64,000 nucleotides of DNA from Collimonas sp. OK607 (GCF_900111995.1 NZ_FOKF01000025.1:1-64000); one strand, 5' to 3'; counted from the first letter of the stretch, positions 37,661 to 48,996 are shown. The notes: a model not told the origin generated them from the sequence alone. Numbers and translations are program-made.

Positions 37661-40039
37661 TTAAAAGCCCGTGCCTAACTGGAATTGGAACGACTGCAGC
37701 TTGTCGGTCGGTTTCGCGTTCAAAGCCTTGCCGTAACTGATCTTCAAAGGACCGATAGGCGACACCCAGCTCAAACCGATACCAGTAGAATAACGCAACT
37801 CGCTCAACTGCATCGGCGCCTTGTCGGCATACACCTGGCCGGCATCGAGGAAGGTAAACCAGCGCAGGCTACGGTCGGTGCCTGAACCAGGGAACGGGAA
37901 TTGCGTTTCCAGATTACCGAATACCCGCGAAGCACCGCCCATCGAATCGCCGTACTGGTCGACGTTAGTGCCGACGCCCAGTGTCGAGCCTTCAAATCCG
38001 CGCACAGTGCCGATACCGCCGGCATAGTAGTTCTTGAACACAGGATAAGGCTTGCCGCCCATGCCGCGGCCATAATCGATTTCGCCGTTCATGGCCAATG
38101 TCACAGCATTGCTGAACAGCGGCTTGAAGTACTGATGCTGATAACTTGCACGGTAATAGCGCAAGGTACCGACTGCGGAAACTTCGAGAGTGGCGCGCTG
38201 GTAACGTCCTGTTGTCGGCACCAGTGCACTGTCGCGGCTATCGCGCTGCCAGGCTGCCGTCAGCGGGAAACTGTTGGTGGTTGCGCTTGCAGGATTTGCG
38301 AGCACGTTATAACCCAGGCCGCTGTTGATCAGTTGTCCGTTACCGAAGTCGGTGACATATTGCTGATAGAGCAGCGGGCTGGTCGAGTCGGCCTGAACGT
38401 TGGTGTTTTCCACACCGACGCCGAAGAATACCGTGTCCAGTTCCGAGAATGGCACACCGAACTTGATATCGCTGCCGATGGTCCGCACTTTGTAGTCACC
38501 GGTGGTGTACTGCGACGGCCGCACGGTACGGTAGTAGACATCGTAGGTACGGCTGATGCCGTCGTCGGTAAAGTACGGATTGGTTTGCGACAGCGCAATC
38601 ACCCGCGAGTAACTGCTGGTATTGATATCGAGACCAATGGTGTTACCGCTGCCGAAAGCATTCTGTTGCTGGATCGAACCGGACAAGCTCAGCTTGTCGG
38701 TCTGCGAAAAGCCGGCGCCGACCTGGATATTACCGGTCGGTTTTTCGGTGACTTCCATGTTGATATCAACCTGGTCGGAAGTGTTTGCCACTTCCGGTGT
38801 TTCAATCTTCACGTCCTTGAAGTAGCCAAGGCGGTCAACCCGGTCACGCGAAAGCTTGATCTTCGAACCGTCGTACCAGGAATCTTCGAACTGACGGAAT
38901 TCGCGGCGCACCACTTCGTCACGTGTCTTGGTATTGCCCGCAACGTTGACATGGCGCACGTACACGCGCTTGCCGGGGTCGACCAGAATGGTAAACGCCA
39001 CTTCTTTCTTTTCGCGGTTCAATTCCGGATTGGCGTTGACGTTGGCAAATGCGTAACCGAAGTTACCCAGGCGCTCCGACATCTTCTTGGTGCTGTTGTT
39101 GAGTTTTTCGCCGTTGAATACGTCGCCCTTTTTCAGGGTCAGCAGCGACCGGAGTTCATCCTCACGGCCAAACATCTCGCCTTCCAGCTTGATGTCGGAA
39201 ACTGTGTACTTCTCACCTTCATTGATATTGACGGTGATGTAGATATCTTTCTTGTCCGGCGTAATCGAGACCTGAGTCGACTCCACCTGCATCTCGATAT
39301 AACCGCGATTCAGGTAATACGAACGCAGGGTTTCGATATCGCCCGAGAGTTTTTCTTTCGCGTACTGGTCAGCCTTGGTGTACCAGGTAAACCAGCCCGG
39401 CGAACGCAATTTAATCTGGTCGCGCAGAGTGCTATCGGAGAATGCCTTATTGCCGACGAAACGGATTTCCTTGATGCGCGATACTTCGCCTTCATCCACC
39501 GCAAACGTCACATTGACCCGGTTACGCTCGATAGGCGTGACGGTAGTAGTCACTTTCATGCCATACAGGCCGCGTGACAGATATTGTTTCTTCAATTCCT
39601 GCTCAGCGCGATCAACTTGCGCCTTGTCGAAAATACGCGATTCGCCAACGCCGATTTCTTTCAGGGCCTTGGTCAATTGATCTTTATCGAATTCCTTGAT
39701 GCCGGAAAACTCGACGGCCGCAATCGACGGCCGCTCTTCCACCATGACCACCAGCACATCGCCTTCAGACTCGACCCGGACATCCTTGAAGAAACCGGTT
39801 GCGTACAGCGCCTTGATCGCCGCGGTACCTTTTTCGTCGGTGAAGGTTTCACCGACGCGCACCGGCAGGTAGCTGAAAACAGTGCCTGCCTCGGTACGTT
39901 GAATACCTTCAATGCGGATATCCTTGACCACAAACGGTTGCACCGCGAGCGCCTGGCCGGAACACACGGCAAAGGCTGCAGCAGCAATCAAACGACGGGG
40001 AAGAATCGACAAAGGGAAGTGCTCAGAATGTAATTTCAT
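37661..40039 (-). CDS. bamA: Outer membrane protein assembly factor BamA
   Basis: 792 aa from the ATG at 40039. A signal peptide (cleavage near GQALA-VQPF) is followed by five POTRA domains (about 30-430) and a C-terminal Omp85 beta-barrel. The lid-loop region near VRGF (GIGTVRGFEGSTLG) and the terminal aromatic (FQLGTGF) are in place. Inserts beta-barrel proteins in the outer membrane. It is upstream of skp in the same operon. An in-frame GTG at 40075 gives a non-signal extension. Confidence 0.97.
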   Translation of the reverse strand: MKLHSEHFPLSILPRRLIAAAAFAVCSGQALAVQPFVVKDIRIEGIQRTEAGTVFSYLPVRVGETFTDEKGTAAIKALYATGFFKDVRVESEGDVLVVMVEERPSIAAVEFSGIKEFDKDQLTKALKEIGVGESRIFDKAQVDRAEQELKKQYLSRGLYGMKVTTTVTPIERNRVNVTFAVDEGEVSRIKEIRFVGNKAFSDSTLRDQIKLRSPGWFTWYTKADQYAKEKLSGDIETLRSYYLNRGYIEMQVESTQVSITPDKKDIYITVNINEGEKYTVSDIKLEGEMFGREDELRSLLTLKKGDVFNGEKLNNSTKKMSERLGNFGYAFANVNANPELNREKKEVAFTILVDPGKRVYVRHVNVAGNTKTRDEVVRREFRQFEDSWYDGSKIKLSRDRVDRLGYFKDVKIETPEVANTSDQVDINMEVTEKPTGNIQVGAGFSQTDKLSLSGSIQQQNAFGSGNTIGLDINTSSYSRVIALSQTNPYFTDDGISRTYDVYYRTVRPSQYTTGDYKVRTIGSDIKFGVPFSELDTVFFGVGVENTNVQADSTSPLLYQQYVTDFGNGQLINSGLGYNVLANPASATTNSFPLTAAWQRDSRDSALVPTTGRYQRATLEVSAVGTLRYYRASYQHQYFKPLFSNAVTLAMNGEIDYGRGMGGKPYPVFKNYYAGGIGTVRGFEGSTLGVGTNVDQYGDSMGGASRVFGNLETQFPFPGSGTDRSLRWFTFLDAGQVYADKAPMQLSELRYSTGIGLSWVSPIGPLKISYGKALNAKPTDKLQSFQFQLGTGF

Positions 40040-40099
40040 TAGCGATCGTTTTTTATCAATGTCCTTGTCTGCCACGATTGTCAGACAAGAGAGCGGAAC

Positions 40100-41482
40100 T
40101 TAAAATATGAGCCGAACGATGTCGTTAAACATGGCGACTATCATCAACGTCATCAAAATACCGATGCCCGCGCGCTGTGCAATTGCACCAACTCGCTCGG
40201 GAATGGGACGTCCAGTCAAAACTTCCAGCGAATAATACAGCAAATGGCCACCGTCTAGAACCGGAATGGGCAGCAAATTCATGACGCCAAGACTGATGCT
40301 GATGAAGGCGATAAAACTCAGATAGCTGAATGCACCGATACGCGCAGTCTGGCCTGCATAGTCGGCGATAGTAATAGGACCGGTGATATTTTTCCAGGAA
40401 ACCTCACCAATCACCATTTTACCCAGCATCTTGAGGGTCAAGATACTGCTATCCCAGGTCTTCGTTGCTCCCTTGACAAGTGCTTGTAGCGGCGGGCTGC
40501 TGGACAGGATCATTTCCGGCATCATGGGCATCTCCACCTTGATCAGGCCGATTTGTCCATCTTTACCTGCTTGCGCTTGCGGCGTCACGCTCAGCGTGAA
40601 GCTATTGCCGTTCCTTATACCTGTCAGGCTCAGTGCTTTGCCCGGCGATGCCTTCACCTTATCGATGAAGGCGACACCGTCGGCAACCGGCTCGCCATTG
40701 ACGCTGGTGATCAGATCGCCTTCATGCAAACCGGCCTGCATGGCAGGACCATCCGGCACGATTTTGCCCAAAATCGGCTTGGCGCGCGCCAGCTTGATGC
40801 CTAGCTTGCCGAGAAAATCGCCTTCGAGGTCTTTCGCCGCCAGGGCTTCTATCGGCAAACTGACCGTGTCAAGCGGTTCGCCGCCCGGTAAACTGCCGCC
40901 TGTCGGACCAGGATTTGTCCTGCGGACGTCAAGCTTGACCGGCGTCTTGTCGATCACTCCCTGCAGTACCTTCCAGCGCAGATCGGACCAGGTCTGGATC
41001 GCTTCGCCGTTCACGGCGGTAATCAATTCGCCGCCACGCAAACCGGCCTGGTAGGCCGCGGTCTGCTCCGCAACGGCGCGTACTCTTGGCGTCGGCTCCA
41101 TCTCGCCATACATGTACAAGCCAGTAAATAACAAAATGGCAAGGACAAAGTTGGCCAAAGGTCCGGCCGCCACGATCGCCATGCGCCGCCATACCGACTG
41201 ATTGGTGAATTCGCGCTTCAGTTCCTGCGGCGATAAACCGGTTACGTCTTGCTCACGCGCGTCGAGCATCTTCACATAACCACCCAGAGGCAGGATGGAA
41301 ACGGCCCACTCGGTTTGATCCGGACCGAATCGACGCGAGAAAACGATCTTCCCCATGCCCACCGAAAAACGCAGCACCTTGACCCCGCACAAACGCGCGA
41401 TCCAGTAATGGCCCAGCTCATGGATGATGACCAGAGAGCCAAGTGCGACGACAAATGCGAGGATTGTTTGCAGGAAGGCCAT
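40100..41482 (-). CDS. rseP: Site-2 protease RseP
   Basis: Inner-membrane zinc protease that cleaves anti-sigma RseA in the envelope stress response. 460 aa with HELGH at 21-25 in the first membrane helix, two periplasmic PDZ domains (about 110-320) and the second catalytic motif LLPIPVLDGGHL. Four membrane segments. Lies between dxr and bamA, the conserved order. Confidence 0.96.
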   Translation of the reverse strand: MAFLQTILAFVVALGSLVIIHELGHYWIARLCGVKVLRFSVGMGKIVFSRRFGPDQTEWAVSILPLGGYVKMLDAREQDVTGLSPQELKREFTNQSVWRRMAIVAAGPLANFVLAILLFTGLYMYGEMEPTPRVRAVAEQTAAYQAGLRGGELITAVNGEAIQTWSDLRWKVLQGVIDKTPVKLDVRRTNPGPTGGSLPGGEPLDTVSLPIEALAAKDLEGDFLGKLGIKLARAKPILGKIVPDGPAMQAGLHEGDLITSVNGEPVADGVAFIDKVKASPGKALSLTGIRNGNSFTLSVTPQAQAGKDGQIGLIKVEMPMMPEMILSSSPPLQALVKGATKTWDSSILTLKMLGKMVIGEVSWKNITGPITIADYAGQTARIGAFSYLSFIAFISISLGVMNLLPIPVLDGGHLLYYSLEVLTGRPIPERVGAIAQRAGIGILMTLMIVAMFNDIVRLIF

Positions 41483-41506
41483 TAGTTACTAAGAGTTACT
41501 CTGTAA

Positions 41507-42676
41507 TCAGGAAATCAGGGAGTGTACCGTCTGGCGTGCAAGACGATCCTGCTCAAGCAATAAATCAATATCGCTTACAGTACACAGCGGCACCGTATCC
41601 ATGGTGCGCGCTATCAGTTGATCGATCATGCGGAAGCCGATTTTTCCATCCAGAAAAGCTTGGACAGCTATTTCATTCGCCGCGTTCAATATAGTTGCGG
41701 CAGAACCGCCGGCTTGCAATGCATCATACGCGAGTTTCAGGCAAGGAAAACGCTGCAAGTCGGGACGGGAAAATTGTAACTGTCCGATCACAGTCAGATC
41801 GAGCGGACTGACGCCGGACGCCATCCGCTCCGGATAGGCCAGCGCATGGGCAATCGGCGTGCGCATGTCGGGATTACCCAATTGCGCCAGGACCGAGCCG
41901 TCGACATAAGACACCATGGAGTGAATCACGCTTTGCGGGTGGATCACTACCTCGATCTGACTGGCAGTGGCGCCGAACAACCAATGCGCCTCGATTACTT
42001 CCAGGCCTTTATTCATCATGGTGGCCGAATCGACTGAAATCTTGCGCCCCATGACCCAGTTCGGATGGGCAATCGCTTCTGCCGGCGTGACTGATTCCAG
42101 CGTTTCCACTGCCCTGTTCAGAAACGGGCCGCCAGATGCAGTCAGCAGGATTTTCTCGACGCCGAGCGCGGCCGGCTGGCGTTGATAGCCATGCGGCAGA
42201 CATTGGAAAATCGCATTGTGCTCGCTATCGATAGGCAACAACATGGCGCCGCTCTGTGTCACCGCATCGATGAACAGCTGGCCGGACATGACCAGCGCTT
42301 CCTTGTTTGCCAACAGGATTTTTTTCCCGGTCCTGGCGGCAGCCAACGTCGGCGCCAGGCCCGCAGCGCCTACAATGGCGGCCATCACGGAATGACAAGC
42401 CTCGGCACTGGCAACCTGGCACAGCGCAGCGTCGCCATACAGCACTTCGATCGCGGGCGCTTTTGCGCGCAGCAAGGCGCTCAGTTGCTGGGCCGCCGCG
42501 GCGCTGCCGACCACGGCCACCTGTGGTTTGAACTGCAGGCATTGCTCCGCCAGTTGCTCAACGCGTGTGTGTGCAGTCAGGGCATACACCGAATAACGTT
42601 CAGGATGGCGCGCTAGCACATCCAGCGTCGACATGCCGATCGAACCGGTGGAGCCGAGAATAGTAATATTTTGCAT
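41507..42676 (-). CDS. dxr: 1-deoxy-D-xylulose-5-phosphate reductoisomerase
   Basis: Second step of the MEP isoprenoid pathway: NADPH-dependent conversion of DXP to MEP. 389 aa with the Rossmann [25 protein letters not shown], metal-binding region [10 protein letters not shown] and active-site loop [21 protein letters not shown]. Full length. Six nt after cdsA; its product ultimately feeds the undecaprenyl synthase encoded two genes upstream. Confidence 0.98.
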   Translation of the reverse strand: MQNITILGSTGSIGMSTLDVLARHPERYSVYALTAHTRVEQLAEQCLQFKPQVAVVGSAAAAQQLSALLRAKAPAIEVLYGDAALCQVASAEACHSVMAAIVGAAGLAPTLAAARTGKKILLANKEALVMSGQLFIDAVTQSGAMLLPIDSEHNAIFQCLPHGYQRQPAALGVEKILLTASGGPFLNRAVETLESVTPAEAIAHPNWVMGRKISVDSATMMNKGLEVIEAHWLFGATASQIEVVIHPQSVIHSMVSYVDGSVLAQLGNPDMRTPIAHALAYPERMASGVSPLDLTVIGQLQFSRPDLQRFPCLKLAYDALQAGGSAATILNAANEIAVQAFLDGKIGFRMIDQLIARTMDTVPLCTVSDIDLLLEQDRLARQTVHSLIS

Positions 42677-42682
42677 ACTGAC

Positions 42683-43507
42683 CTAAAACCAAAAACTCAA
42701 TAACGCGGCCAGCGGCAGCACCGGGATCAGCGCATCGACGCGATCCAGCACGCCGCCGTGGCCAGGCAACAGATTGCTGCTGTCCTTGATGCCGGCCCGC
42801 CGCTTCAGCATCGATTCGAACAGATCGCCGGCCACACTGGCAGCCACCAGCACGGTCATCGCCGCCAGCAATCCGGCCCAGCCCCAGGCTGCCAGCAAAC
42901 GCATCGGGAAAGTCTCCGCCAGCGCAGGCGCCAGGCTGAATCCGAACGCCATGAGCAATACCAGTATCCAGCCGCCAAGTGCCCCTTCCCAGGACTTGCC
43001 GGGAGAAATAGACGGCGCCAGCTTATGACGGCCGAAGGCCTTACCGGAAAAATAGGCACCGATATCAGCCACCCAGACAATCACCAGGACCGACAACAAA
43101 TACATGGGAGAGTGATGAAACAACACCACAATCGCCAGAAAACAGCCAAAAATCGCGATGGCGTAACTGCCGGCAACCAGGCGGTTGCCAAGACTGGCCA
43201 GAGGCGGCAGGCCCAAGCCTAGTGACGGCACAAAACGCAAACACCAGATTGCCACGCACAGTACAAACAATAAACGAATATTGGGGCCGCTGCCGTAGGC
43301 CATGATAGCCGCGAACAAGGCCAGTCCAGCCAGTCCCCAGGCGAGAGCGGCTTTAGCGGAAGCGCCGAAGATCCTGGCGCTTTCCCAGATCGCCGCTGCA
43401 AAAAAAAGCGTCGAGACGACGGCGAATCCCGGGAAATAATTGAAGTATAAAATCGGCAGCAAGACTGCCAACAAGAGTAAGGCCGTGATGACACGCGTCC
43501 TGAGCAT
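42683..43507 (-). CDS. cdsA: Phosphatidate cytidylyltransferase
   Basis: Makes CDP-diacylglycerol from phosphatidate and CTP for phospholipid synthesis. 274 aa, about eight membrane segments, with the C-terminal signature SxxKRRAGIKDSSNLLPGHGGVLDRVD complete. Start overlaps uppS stop by 1 nt (TGATG). Inner membrane. Confidence 0.97.
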   Translation of the reverse strand: MLRTRVITALLLLAVLLPILYFNYFPGFAVVSTLFFAAAIWESARIFGASAKAALAWGLAGLALFAAIMAYGSGPNIRLLFVLCVAIWCLRFVPSLGLGLPPLASLGNRLVAGSYAIAIFGCFLAIVVLFHHSPMYLLSVLVIVWVADIGAYFSGKAFGRHKLAPSISPGKSWEGALGGWILVLLMAFGFSLAPALAETFPMRLLAAWGWAGLLAAMTVLVAASVAGDLFESMLKRRAGIKDSSNLLPGHGGVLDRVDALIPVLPLAALLSFWF

Positions 43508-44289
43508 CAGGAAGCCTGTTCCAGCAGTTGCGCACTGGTGCGCCCGAAACGACGCTCCCGTTGCTGATAAGAGGCAATTGCCTTATCCAGTTCGTCAGCG
43601 CCGAAATCCGGCCAATAGGTATCGGTAAAATACAGCTCGCTGTACGCCAGTTGCCATAGCAGGAAATTGGAAATACGCTGCTCGCCGCCGGTACGGATAA
43701 ACAGATCCGGCTCCGGTGCATAGGCCATGGCGAGGTGCTGCGCCAGTTCCTCTTCGGAAAACACATCGGGATCTTGTTCGACATTGGCCGTAGTGCCTGC
43801 TGCACGACGGGCAGCCAGCATTTTTTGCACTGCCTGCATTACATCCCAACGGCCGCCGTAGTTCGCGCAGACGGTGACAGTCATTGCAGTGTTACCAGCG
43901 GTTTTGCGTTCGGCGTTGTCAATCATTGCCTGCAGCTTGGCATCGAAACGGCTTAAATCGCCGACTACTTTCAGGCGTATGCTATTGGCGTGCATCTTGC
44001 CGACTTCGCGCTCCAGCGCCACCATGAACAAACGCATCAGCAACGACACTTCATCGGCGGGCCGGCGCCAGTTTTCAGAACTGAAAGCGAACAGCGTCAG
44101 GTATTCGACGCCGCGCACGGCACAAGCTTCGACCACCGCGCGCACTGCCTCGACGCCCTTGCCGTGACCGGCAACACGCGGCAAGAAGCGACTGGTCGCC
44201 CAGCGGCCGTTGCCGTCCATGATAATGGCAACGTGCCGTGGCACCGTCGGGCTGGCTGGCAGCGCTTGCGTGGAACTTGTATGGACCAT
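43507..44289 (-). CDS. uppS: Undecaprenyl diphosphate synthase
   Basis: Cis-prenyltransferase that makes the lipid carrier for peptidoglycan and O-antigen. 260 aa with the catalytic [23 protein letters not shown] and the later [20 protein letters not shown] and DTYWPDF. Full length. Follows frr by about 55 nt. Confidence 0.97.
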   Translation of the reverse strand: MVHTSSTQALPASPTVPRHVAIIMDGNGRWATSRFLPRVAGHGKGVEAVRAVVEACAVRGVEYLTLFAFSSENWRRPADEVSLLMRLFMVALEREVGKMHANSIRLKVVGDLSRFDAKLQAMIDNAERKTAGNTAMTVTVCANYGGRWDVMQAVQKMLAARRAAGTTANVEQDPDVFSEEELAQHLAMAYAPEPDLFIRTGGEQRISNFLLWQLAYSELYFTDTYWPDFGADELDKAIASYQQRERRFGRTSAQLLEQAS

Positions 44290-44344
44290 AAATAATGAAG
44301 TAAGAAAATAGAGAACGGCGTGGAGAGCGGCAGAGCAGCTCCGA

Positions 44345-44905
44345 TTACACCGTCAAGATCTCTTTTTCTTTATCGATCACTTGCTTGTCAATTTCAGCTA
44401 CGGCTTTGTCGGTCAGCTTCTGGATTTCGTCCTGTGCACGACGCTCGTCGTCTTCTGAACATTCCTTGTCCTTGACCAGTTTCTTCAAGCCTTCGTTGGC
44501 ATCGCGCCTGATATTGCGAATTGCAATTTTTGCATCTTCCGCTTCACCCTTGACCAACTTAACCATTTCCTTGCGACGTTCTTCTGTCAGCGGCGGTGTC
44601 GGTACCCGGATCATCTCACCCTGGGTCGATGGGTTGAGGCCCAGATCGGCTTCACGGATGGCCTTCTCGACTACTGCGATCATTTTCTTTTCAAATGGCT
44701 GCACACCGATAGTACGCGCATCGATCAGCGTCACATTGGCAACCTGGCTCAGATTGGTCGGACTACCGTAGTACTCGACCGTGATGTGATCGAGAATCCC
44801 GGTGTGGGCGCGGCCGGTACGTACTTTCGCCAGATCGGCACGCAAAGTCTCAAGCGACTTTTGCATTCTTAATTCGGTGTTCTTTTTAACTTCAGCAATA
44901 CTCAT
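44345..44905 (-). CDS. frr: Ribosome recycling factor
   Basis: With EF-G splits post-termination ribosomes. 186 aa, standard length, two-domain L shape expected: [20 protein letters not shown] at the start, [37 protein letters not shown] in the middle (given here as known fragments) and a long final helix. Follows pyrH by about 124 nt, the usual order. Confidence 0.98.
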   Translation of the reverse strand: MSIAEVKKNTELRMQKSLETLRADLAKVRTGRAHTGILDHITVEYYGSPTNLSQVANVTLIDARTIGVQPFEKKMIAVVEKAIREADLGLNPSTQGEMIRVPTPPLTEERRKEMVKLVKGEAEDAKIAIRNIRRDANEGLKKLVKDKECSEDDERRAQDEIQKLTDKAVAEIDKQVIDKEKEILTV

Positions 44906-45029
44906 GCTGCTCTCCTATTCGAAAACTTTAAAACGAAACTTTGAAAATTGATTACTTATTTGTGTAACGCATTTGCGCAACTTACTTGCTTAACTTATCT
45001 GCGCGAATATTGCAAATTACACAAACAAT

Positions 45030-45746
45030 TTAAACGTGCACCAAAGTACCTTCATCTTCACCCATGATGACCCGCTTCAGCGCGCCCGGCTTGACGATGG
45101 AGAATACCTTGATCGGCAGTTTCTGGTCGCGACACAGGGCAAACGCGGTGGCATCCATGACTTGCAGATGCTTGGTGATCGCCTCATCGAAAGTGATGTG
45201 CGAATAACGCGTTGCAGTTGGATCCTTGTTTGGATCTGCGCTATACACGCCGTCGACCTTGGTCGCCTTCAGTACGATTTCCGCGCCGATTTCCGAACCG
45301 CGCAATGCCGCTGCGGTATCAGTGGTAAAAAACGGATTGCCGGTACCTGCTGCAAAGATGACAATTTTATCTTCTTCCAGATATTGCAGGGCTTTAGGCC
45401 GCACATACGGCTCAACTACCTGTTCGATGCTGATTGCCGACATGACACGGGCCGTGAGGCCTTTTTGCCGCATGGCATCTGCCAGCGCCAGCGAATTCAT
45501 CACCGTTGCCAGCATCCCCATATAGTCGGCAGTGGCGCGATCCATACCCTGGGCGCCCGGCGCTACGCCGCGGAAAATATTACCGCCGCCGATCACGATC
45601 GCCAGTTCAACGCCTAATTCGGCCACTTCGGCGACATCGGCAACCATACGATCGATCGTCACACGATTGATGCCATAGGCGTCATCGCCCATCAGGGCCT
45701 CACCGGAGAGTTTCAGGAGAACACGCTTATAAGCTGGTTTTGTCAT
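45030..45746 (-). CDS. pyrH: UMP kinase
   Basis: Phosphorylates UMP to UDP. 238 aa of the amino-acid-kinase fold: [42 protein letters not shown] and [18 protein letters not shown] activation and UTP inhibition are family properties. Preceded by a 250-nt gap that holds the tsf terminator, so it probably has its own promoter. Confidence 0.98.
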   Translation of the reverse strand: MTKPAYKRVLLKLSGEALMGDDAYGINRVTIDRMVADVAEVAELGVELAIVIGGGNIFRGVAPGAQGMDRATADYMGMLATVMNSLALADAMRQKGLTARVMSAISIEQVVEPYVRPKALQYLEEDKIVIFAAGTGNPFFTTDTAAALRGSEIGAEIVLKATKVDGVYSADPNKDPTATRYSHITFDEAITKHLQVMDATAFALCRDQKLPIKVFSIVKPGALKRVIMGEDEGTLVHV

Positions 45747-45966
45747 GGTCTGGGCCCCTTGTGGCTTTCCGATTGATTTACATTTGTATTGGTCAATGCC
45801 TGGACTGCAGCGCCATTGTCAGGCCAAACCGCAGCAAAATCCACTATCAGCGCGATTTAGAACGATCAGCGCCGATTCCTGCGACTTCCCTCACTCCTGG
45901 ATGCGGGGCGAGGATTCAACAAGGCATTCCTTAGTCTTTGGTCTGGGGAGAAAATTCCTCAGAACC

Positions 45967-45990
45967 AAAAAAACGGGCCTTTCGGCCCGT
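45967..45990 (-). terminator. Intrinsic terminator of tsf
   Basis: ACGGGCC (45973-45979) pairs with GGCCCGT (45984-45990), 4-nt loop TTTC; the minus strand then has seven T. It lies directly after the tsf stop. Confidence 0.9.
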
Positions 45991-45998
45991 ATTCTTGC

Positions 45999-46880
45999 TT
46001 ACGCCTGCTTGGCCGCAGCAACTGTCGCTGCAACTTCTGCAGCGAAGTCATCTTGTTTCTTCTCGATGCCTTCACCGACTACAAACATGGTGAACGATTT
46101 AACGCTGGTATTAGTTGCTTTCAGCATTTGTTCAACAGTTTGCTTGTCGTTCTTGACGAAAGTCTGGTTCAGCAGGGAAACTTCCTTCAGGAATTTCTGT
46201 ACCGAACCTTCGATCATCTTGGCCGCGATGTCAGCCGGCTTGCCGGATTCAGCCGCCTTCAACGTTGCTACCGAACGCTCTTTTTCGATCAGCTCTGCAG
46301 GCACCTGGTCCGAAGACAACGATACCGGCTTCATCGCAGCGATGTGCATGGCTACGTCTTTACCGACTTGTTCGTCAGCGCCGTCGAATTCAACCATCAC
46401 GCCGATACGTGTGCCGTGCAGGTAGGAAACCAGCTTGGCAGTTGTATCAAAACGTGTGAAACGACGAATCGACATGTTTTCGCCGATGCGGCCGATCAAG
46501 GCAGCACGGGTTGCTTCAACAGTGCTACCGTCGAGTGGCAGAGCCGACAAGGCAGCCACGTCGGCAGGATTGTTTTCTGCTACCAGCTTGGCGCAAGCAT
46601 TTGCCAGACCCAGGAAATCGTCGTTCTTGGTGACGAAGTCGGTTTCGCAGTTAACTTCCACCAGGGCGCCAACGCCGCCGGCGATATAAGCTGCGACTAC
46701 GCCTTCAGCTGTAACACGGGAAGCGGCCTTGGAAGCCTTGCCACCCAGTTTTACGCGCAGAATTTCTTCTGCTTTGTCCATGTCGCCGCCAGCTTCGGTC
46801 AACGCTTTTTTGCATTCCATCATAGGCGCATCAGTCTTTGCGCGCAGTTCGCCTACCAGTGCTGCTGTAATTGCCGCCAT
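45999..46880 (-). CDS. tsf: Elongation factor Ts
   Basis: Nucleotide exchange factor for EF-Tu. 293 aa: N-terminal UBA-like domain ([23 protein letters not shown]), the core motif [17 protein letters not shown] and the C-terminal coiled-coil segment. Full length. Follows rpsB after 199 nt that contain a terminator-like hairpin, as in other rpsB-tsf operons. Confidence 0.98.
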   Translation of the reverse strand: MAAITAALVGELRAKTDAPMMECKKALTEAGGDMDKAEEILRVKLGGKASKAASRVTAEGVVAAYIAGGVGALVEVNCETDFVTKNDDFLGLANACAKLVAENNPADVAALSALPLDGSTVEATRAALIGRIGENMSIRRFTRFDTTAKLVSYLHGTRIGVMVEFDGADEQVGKDVAMHIAAMKPVSLSSDQVPAELIEKERSVATLKAAESGKPADIAAKMIEGSVQKFLKEVSLLNQTFVKNDKQTVEQMLKATNTSVKSFTMFVVGEGIEKKQDDFAAEVAATVAAAKQA

Positions 46881-47019
46881 ACTATTCTCCTAGCTCAGTT
46901 GATGCTTTTCTTGCTGTCCTGCCGACCTGTCACCGCTGTGCAGTGCGCCCGATCATCAGCTTCCGAGCATCATCATTCAAAATATATTCGGGTAAAAAAT
47001 AAGCAAATAATGCTGATAC

Positions 47020-47048
47020 AAAAAAAGGGGCAACCAGGGCCCCTTTTT
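47020..47048 (-). terminator. rpsB-tsf intergenic terminator or attenuator
   Basis: AAAAAGGGGC (47022-47031) pairs with GCCCCTTTTT (47039-47048), 7-nt loop; the minus strand continues in T. Since tsf follows 140 nt later, it is likely partial, reducing tsf transcription relative to rpsB. Confidence 0.8.
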
Positions 47049-47079
47049 ATTCTGAAGTATAAGACCTCAGATTCAGGGC

Positions 47080-47835
47080 TTAAGCCTGATCGTTAACTTC
47101 AACGAATTCGTCGCCTGCCGCGCCTTTGATAGCTTCGACCACGTCGTTCACTGCATTGGCACGACCTTCCAGGATCGCATCGGCAACGCCGCGAGCGTAC
47201 AGGGCGATTGCCTTGGACGAGTCATCGTTACCAGGGATAACGTAAGTCACGCCGTCTGGCGAGTGGTTGGTATCAACCACGCCGATAACCGGGATGCCCA
47301 GCTTGGCAGCTTCAGTGATTGCGCCCTTGTGGTAGCCGACGTCGATCACGAAAATTGCGTCAGGAATGCCGCCCATGTCCTTGATGCCGCCGATAGCTTT
47401 TTGCAGCTTGATCAGCTCACGCTGGAACATCAGGCCTTCTTTTTTGCTCAGCTTCTCGAACGAACCGTCTTCAATCGCAGCTTCCATTTCTTTCAGGCGC
47501 TTGATCGATGTCTTGATGGTCTTGAAGTTGGTCAGCATGCCGCCCAACCAGCGTTGGTCAACGAAAGGCGAACCCGAACGTGCTGCTTCAGCAGCAACGA
47601 TTTCGCGTGCTTGACGCTTGGTGCCGACAAACAGGATGTTGCCACGATTGGATGACAATTGACGGATGTACTTCATCGCCTCCTGGTACATGCCCAGGGT
47701 CTTTTCCAGGTTGACGATATGAATTTTGTTGCGGTGACCGAAGATGAACGGCGCCATCTTTGGGTTCCAGAAACGAGTTTGGTGACCGAAATGGACACCG
47801 GCTTCCAGCATTTCACGCATTGTTACTGACGACAT
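47080..47835 (-). CDS. rpsB: 30S ribosomal protein S2
   Basis: 251 aa from the ATG at 47835, which has a GGAGA site; a longer frame starting at 47901 is leader sequence. The family landmarks [41 protein letters not shown] and [17 protein letters not shown] are present (as separate fragments). First gene of the translation cluster. Confidence 0.98.
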   Translation of the reverse strand: MSSVTMREMLEAGVHFGHQTRFWNPKMAPFIFGHRNKIHIVNLEKTLGMYQEAMKYIRQLSSNRGNILFVGTKRQAREIVAAEAARSGSPFVDQRWLGGMLTNFKTIKTSIKRLKEMEAAIEDGSFEKLSKKEGLMFQRELIKLQKAIGGIKDMGGIPDAIFVIDVGYHKGAITEAAKLGIPVIGVVDTNHSPDGVTYVIPGNDDSSKAIALYARGVADAILEGRANAVNDVVEAIKGAAGDEFVEVNDQA

Positions 47836-47997
47836 AATTTTCTCCAGGGTTAGGTCTGGAACCCGCTCAGTCACCGTAGTTGCCGTGTTACACACCGGCA
47901 AAAAACAGCACCCTTTTCGAGCGGATTCGCGCTTTTAGAACAATAAATTAACTACTCAAACAACGATATAGCCCATAGCAATTCGAGCTAACCCAAG

Positions 47998-48027
47998 ATT
48001 GTACCCTAAAACCCAGGACTTCTTCAA
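47998..48027 (-). promoter_or_regulatory. rpsB promoter
   Basis: Minus strand: -35 TTGAAG (48022-48027), 18-nt spacer, -10 TACAAT (47998-48003). It leaves a leader of about 155 nt before the rpsB ATG. Confidence 0.6.
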
Positions 48028-48070
48028 GCGCCGCGAGGCATATCTTTAAGCGCATCTTGTTGGCGTCGTT

Positions 48071-48076
48071 TATAAT
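48071..48076 (+). promoter_or_regulatory. Putative map -10 element
   Basis: TATAAT on the plus strand about 90 nt before map. No good -35 at the standard spacing, so confidence is limited. Confidence 0.4.
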
Positions 48077-48165
48077 CGTCTCCTGACTGAATCCAGGCGC
48101 TTTTAGTACCATTTGCGGCGCCTTTTGCTAAAGAATTCACCGAATTTTCTCGATTTCCCTATCTT

Positions 48166-48984
48166 ATGACCTCTATCTCCATAAAAACTGCTGAAGATAT
48201 TGCCGGCATGCGTATTGCCGGCAGGCTTGCTTCGGAAGTGCTCGATTACATCACGCCCTTTGTCAAAGTCGGCGTCACCACCGGCGAGCTGGATCGCCTG
48301 TGCCACGAATACATGACAAATGTGCAAGACACCATCCCTGCCCCGCTGAACTATTGTCCGCCTGGCTATACGCCTTATCCGAAAGCCATCTGCACGTCGG
48401 TCAATGACGTCATCTGCCACGGCATCCCGGGCGACAAGGTACTGAAAAACGGCGATGTCGTGAATCTCGACATCACTGTGATCAAGAACGGCTATCACGG
48501 CGACACCAGCCGCATGTTCTACGTCGGCGAACCGTCGATCATGGCCAAACGCCTGGGCGACATCACCTATGAGTGCATGTGGCTGGGCATTGCCAAGATC
48601 AAACCGGGCGCGCATCTGGGCGATATCGGCTACGTGATCCAGCAACACGCTGAAAAAGCCGGCTACAGCGTAGTCCGCGAATTCTGCGGCCACGGCATCG
48701 GCAAGGTATTCCACGAAGAGCCGCAGGTATTGCACTATGGCCGCCCCGGCACCTTGGAACGACTCGAGGCCGGCATGATTTTCACGGTCGAACCGATGAT
48801 CAACGCCGGCCGCCGCGACATTCGCGAAATGGGCGACGGCTGGACCATCAGGACCAAGGATCGCAGCCTGTCGGCACAATGGGAACACACCGTGCTGGTC
48901 ACCGAAACCGGCTACGAGATACTGACCCAATCCGCAGGTACGCCGCCGCCGCCCGCCTTTATCCAACAAGCAACCGCCGCCTAA
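48166..48984 (+). CDS. map: Methionine aminopeptidase, type I
   Basis: Removes the N-terminal Met of new proteins. 272 aa with the pita-bread fold metal ligands in LDITVIKNGYHGDTSRMF, EFCGHGIGKVFHEEPQV, FTVEPMINAG and the final Glu in SAQWEHTVLVTETG (separate fragments). Divergent from rpsB and 12 nt upstream of glnD, the usual rpsB/map/glnD arrangement. Confidence 0.97.
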   Translation: MTSISIKTAEDIAGMRIAGRLASEVLDYITPFVKVGVTTGELDRLCHEYMTNVQDTIPAPLNYCPPGYTPYPKAICTSVNDVICHGIPGDKVLKNGDVVNLDITVIKNGYHGDTSRMFYVGEPSIMAKRLGDITYECMWLGIAKIKPGAHLGDIGYVIQQHAEKAGYSVVREFCGHGIGKVFHEEPQVLHYGRPGTLERLEAGMIFTVEPMINAGRRDIREMGDGWTIRTKDRSLSAQWEHTVLVTETGYEILTQSAGTPPPPAFIQQATAA

Positions 48985-48996
48985 GCCCAGGAAGAC

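Larger units (their letters stand above)
47836..48165. other. rpsB-map divergent promoter region
   Basis: 330 nt without a gene. Contains the rpsB promoter (47998-48027) and a TATAAT at 48071-48076 directed at map. The about 160-nt rpsB leader could hold the binding site for S2 autoregulation known in gammaproteobacteria; I could not identify a structure. Confidence 0.5.

Noticed and set aside
37901-39577. Long plus-strand open frame of 558 codons
   Set aside because: Antisense to bamA; no recognisable domain, and bamA is certain.
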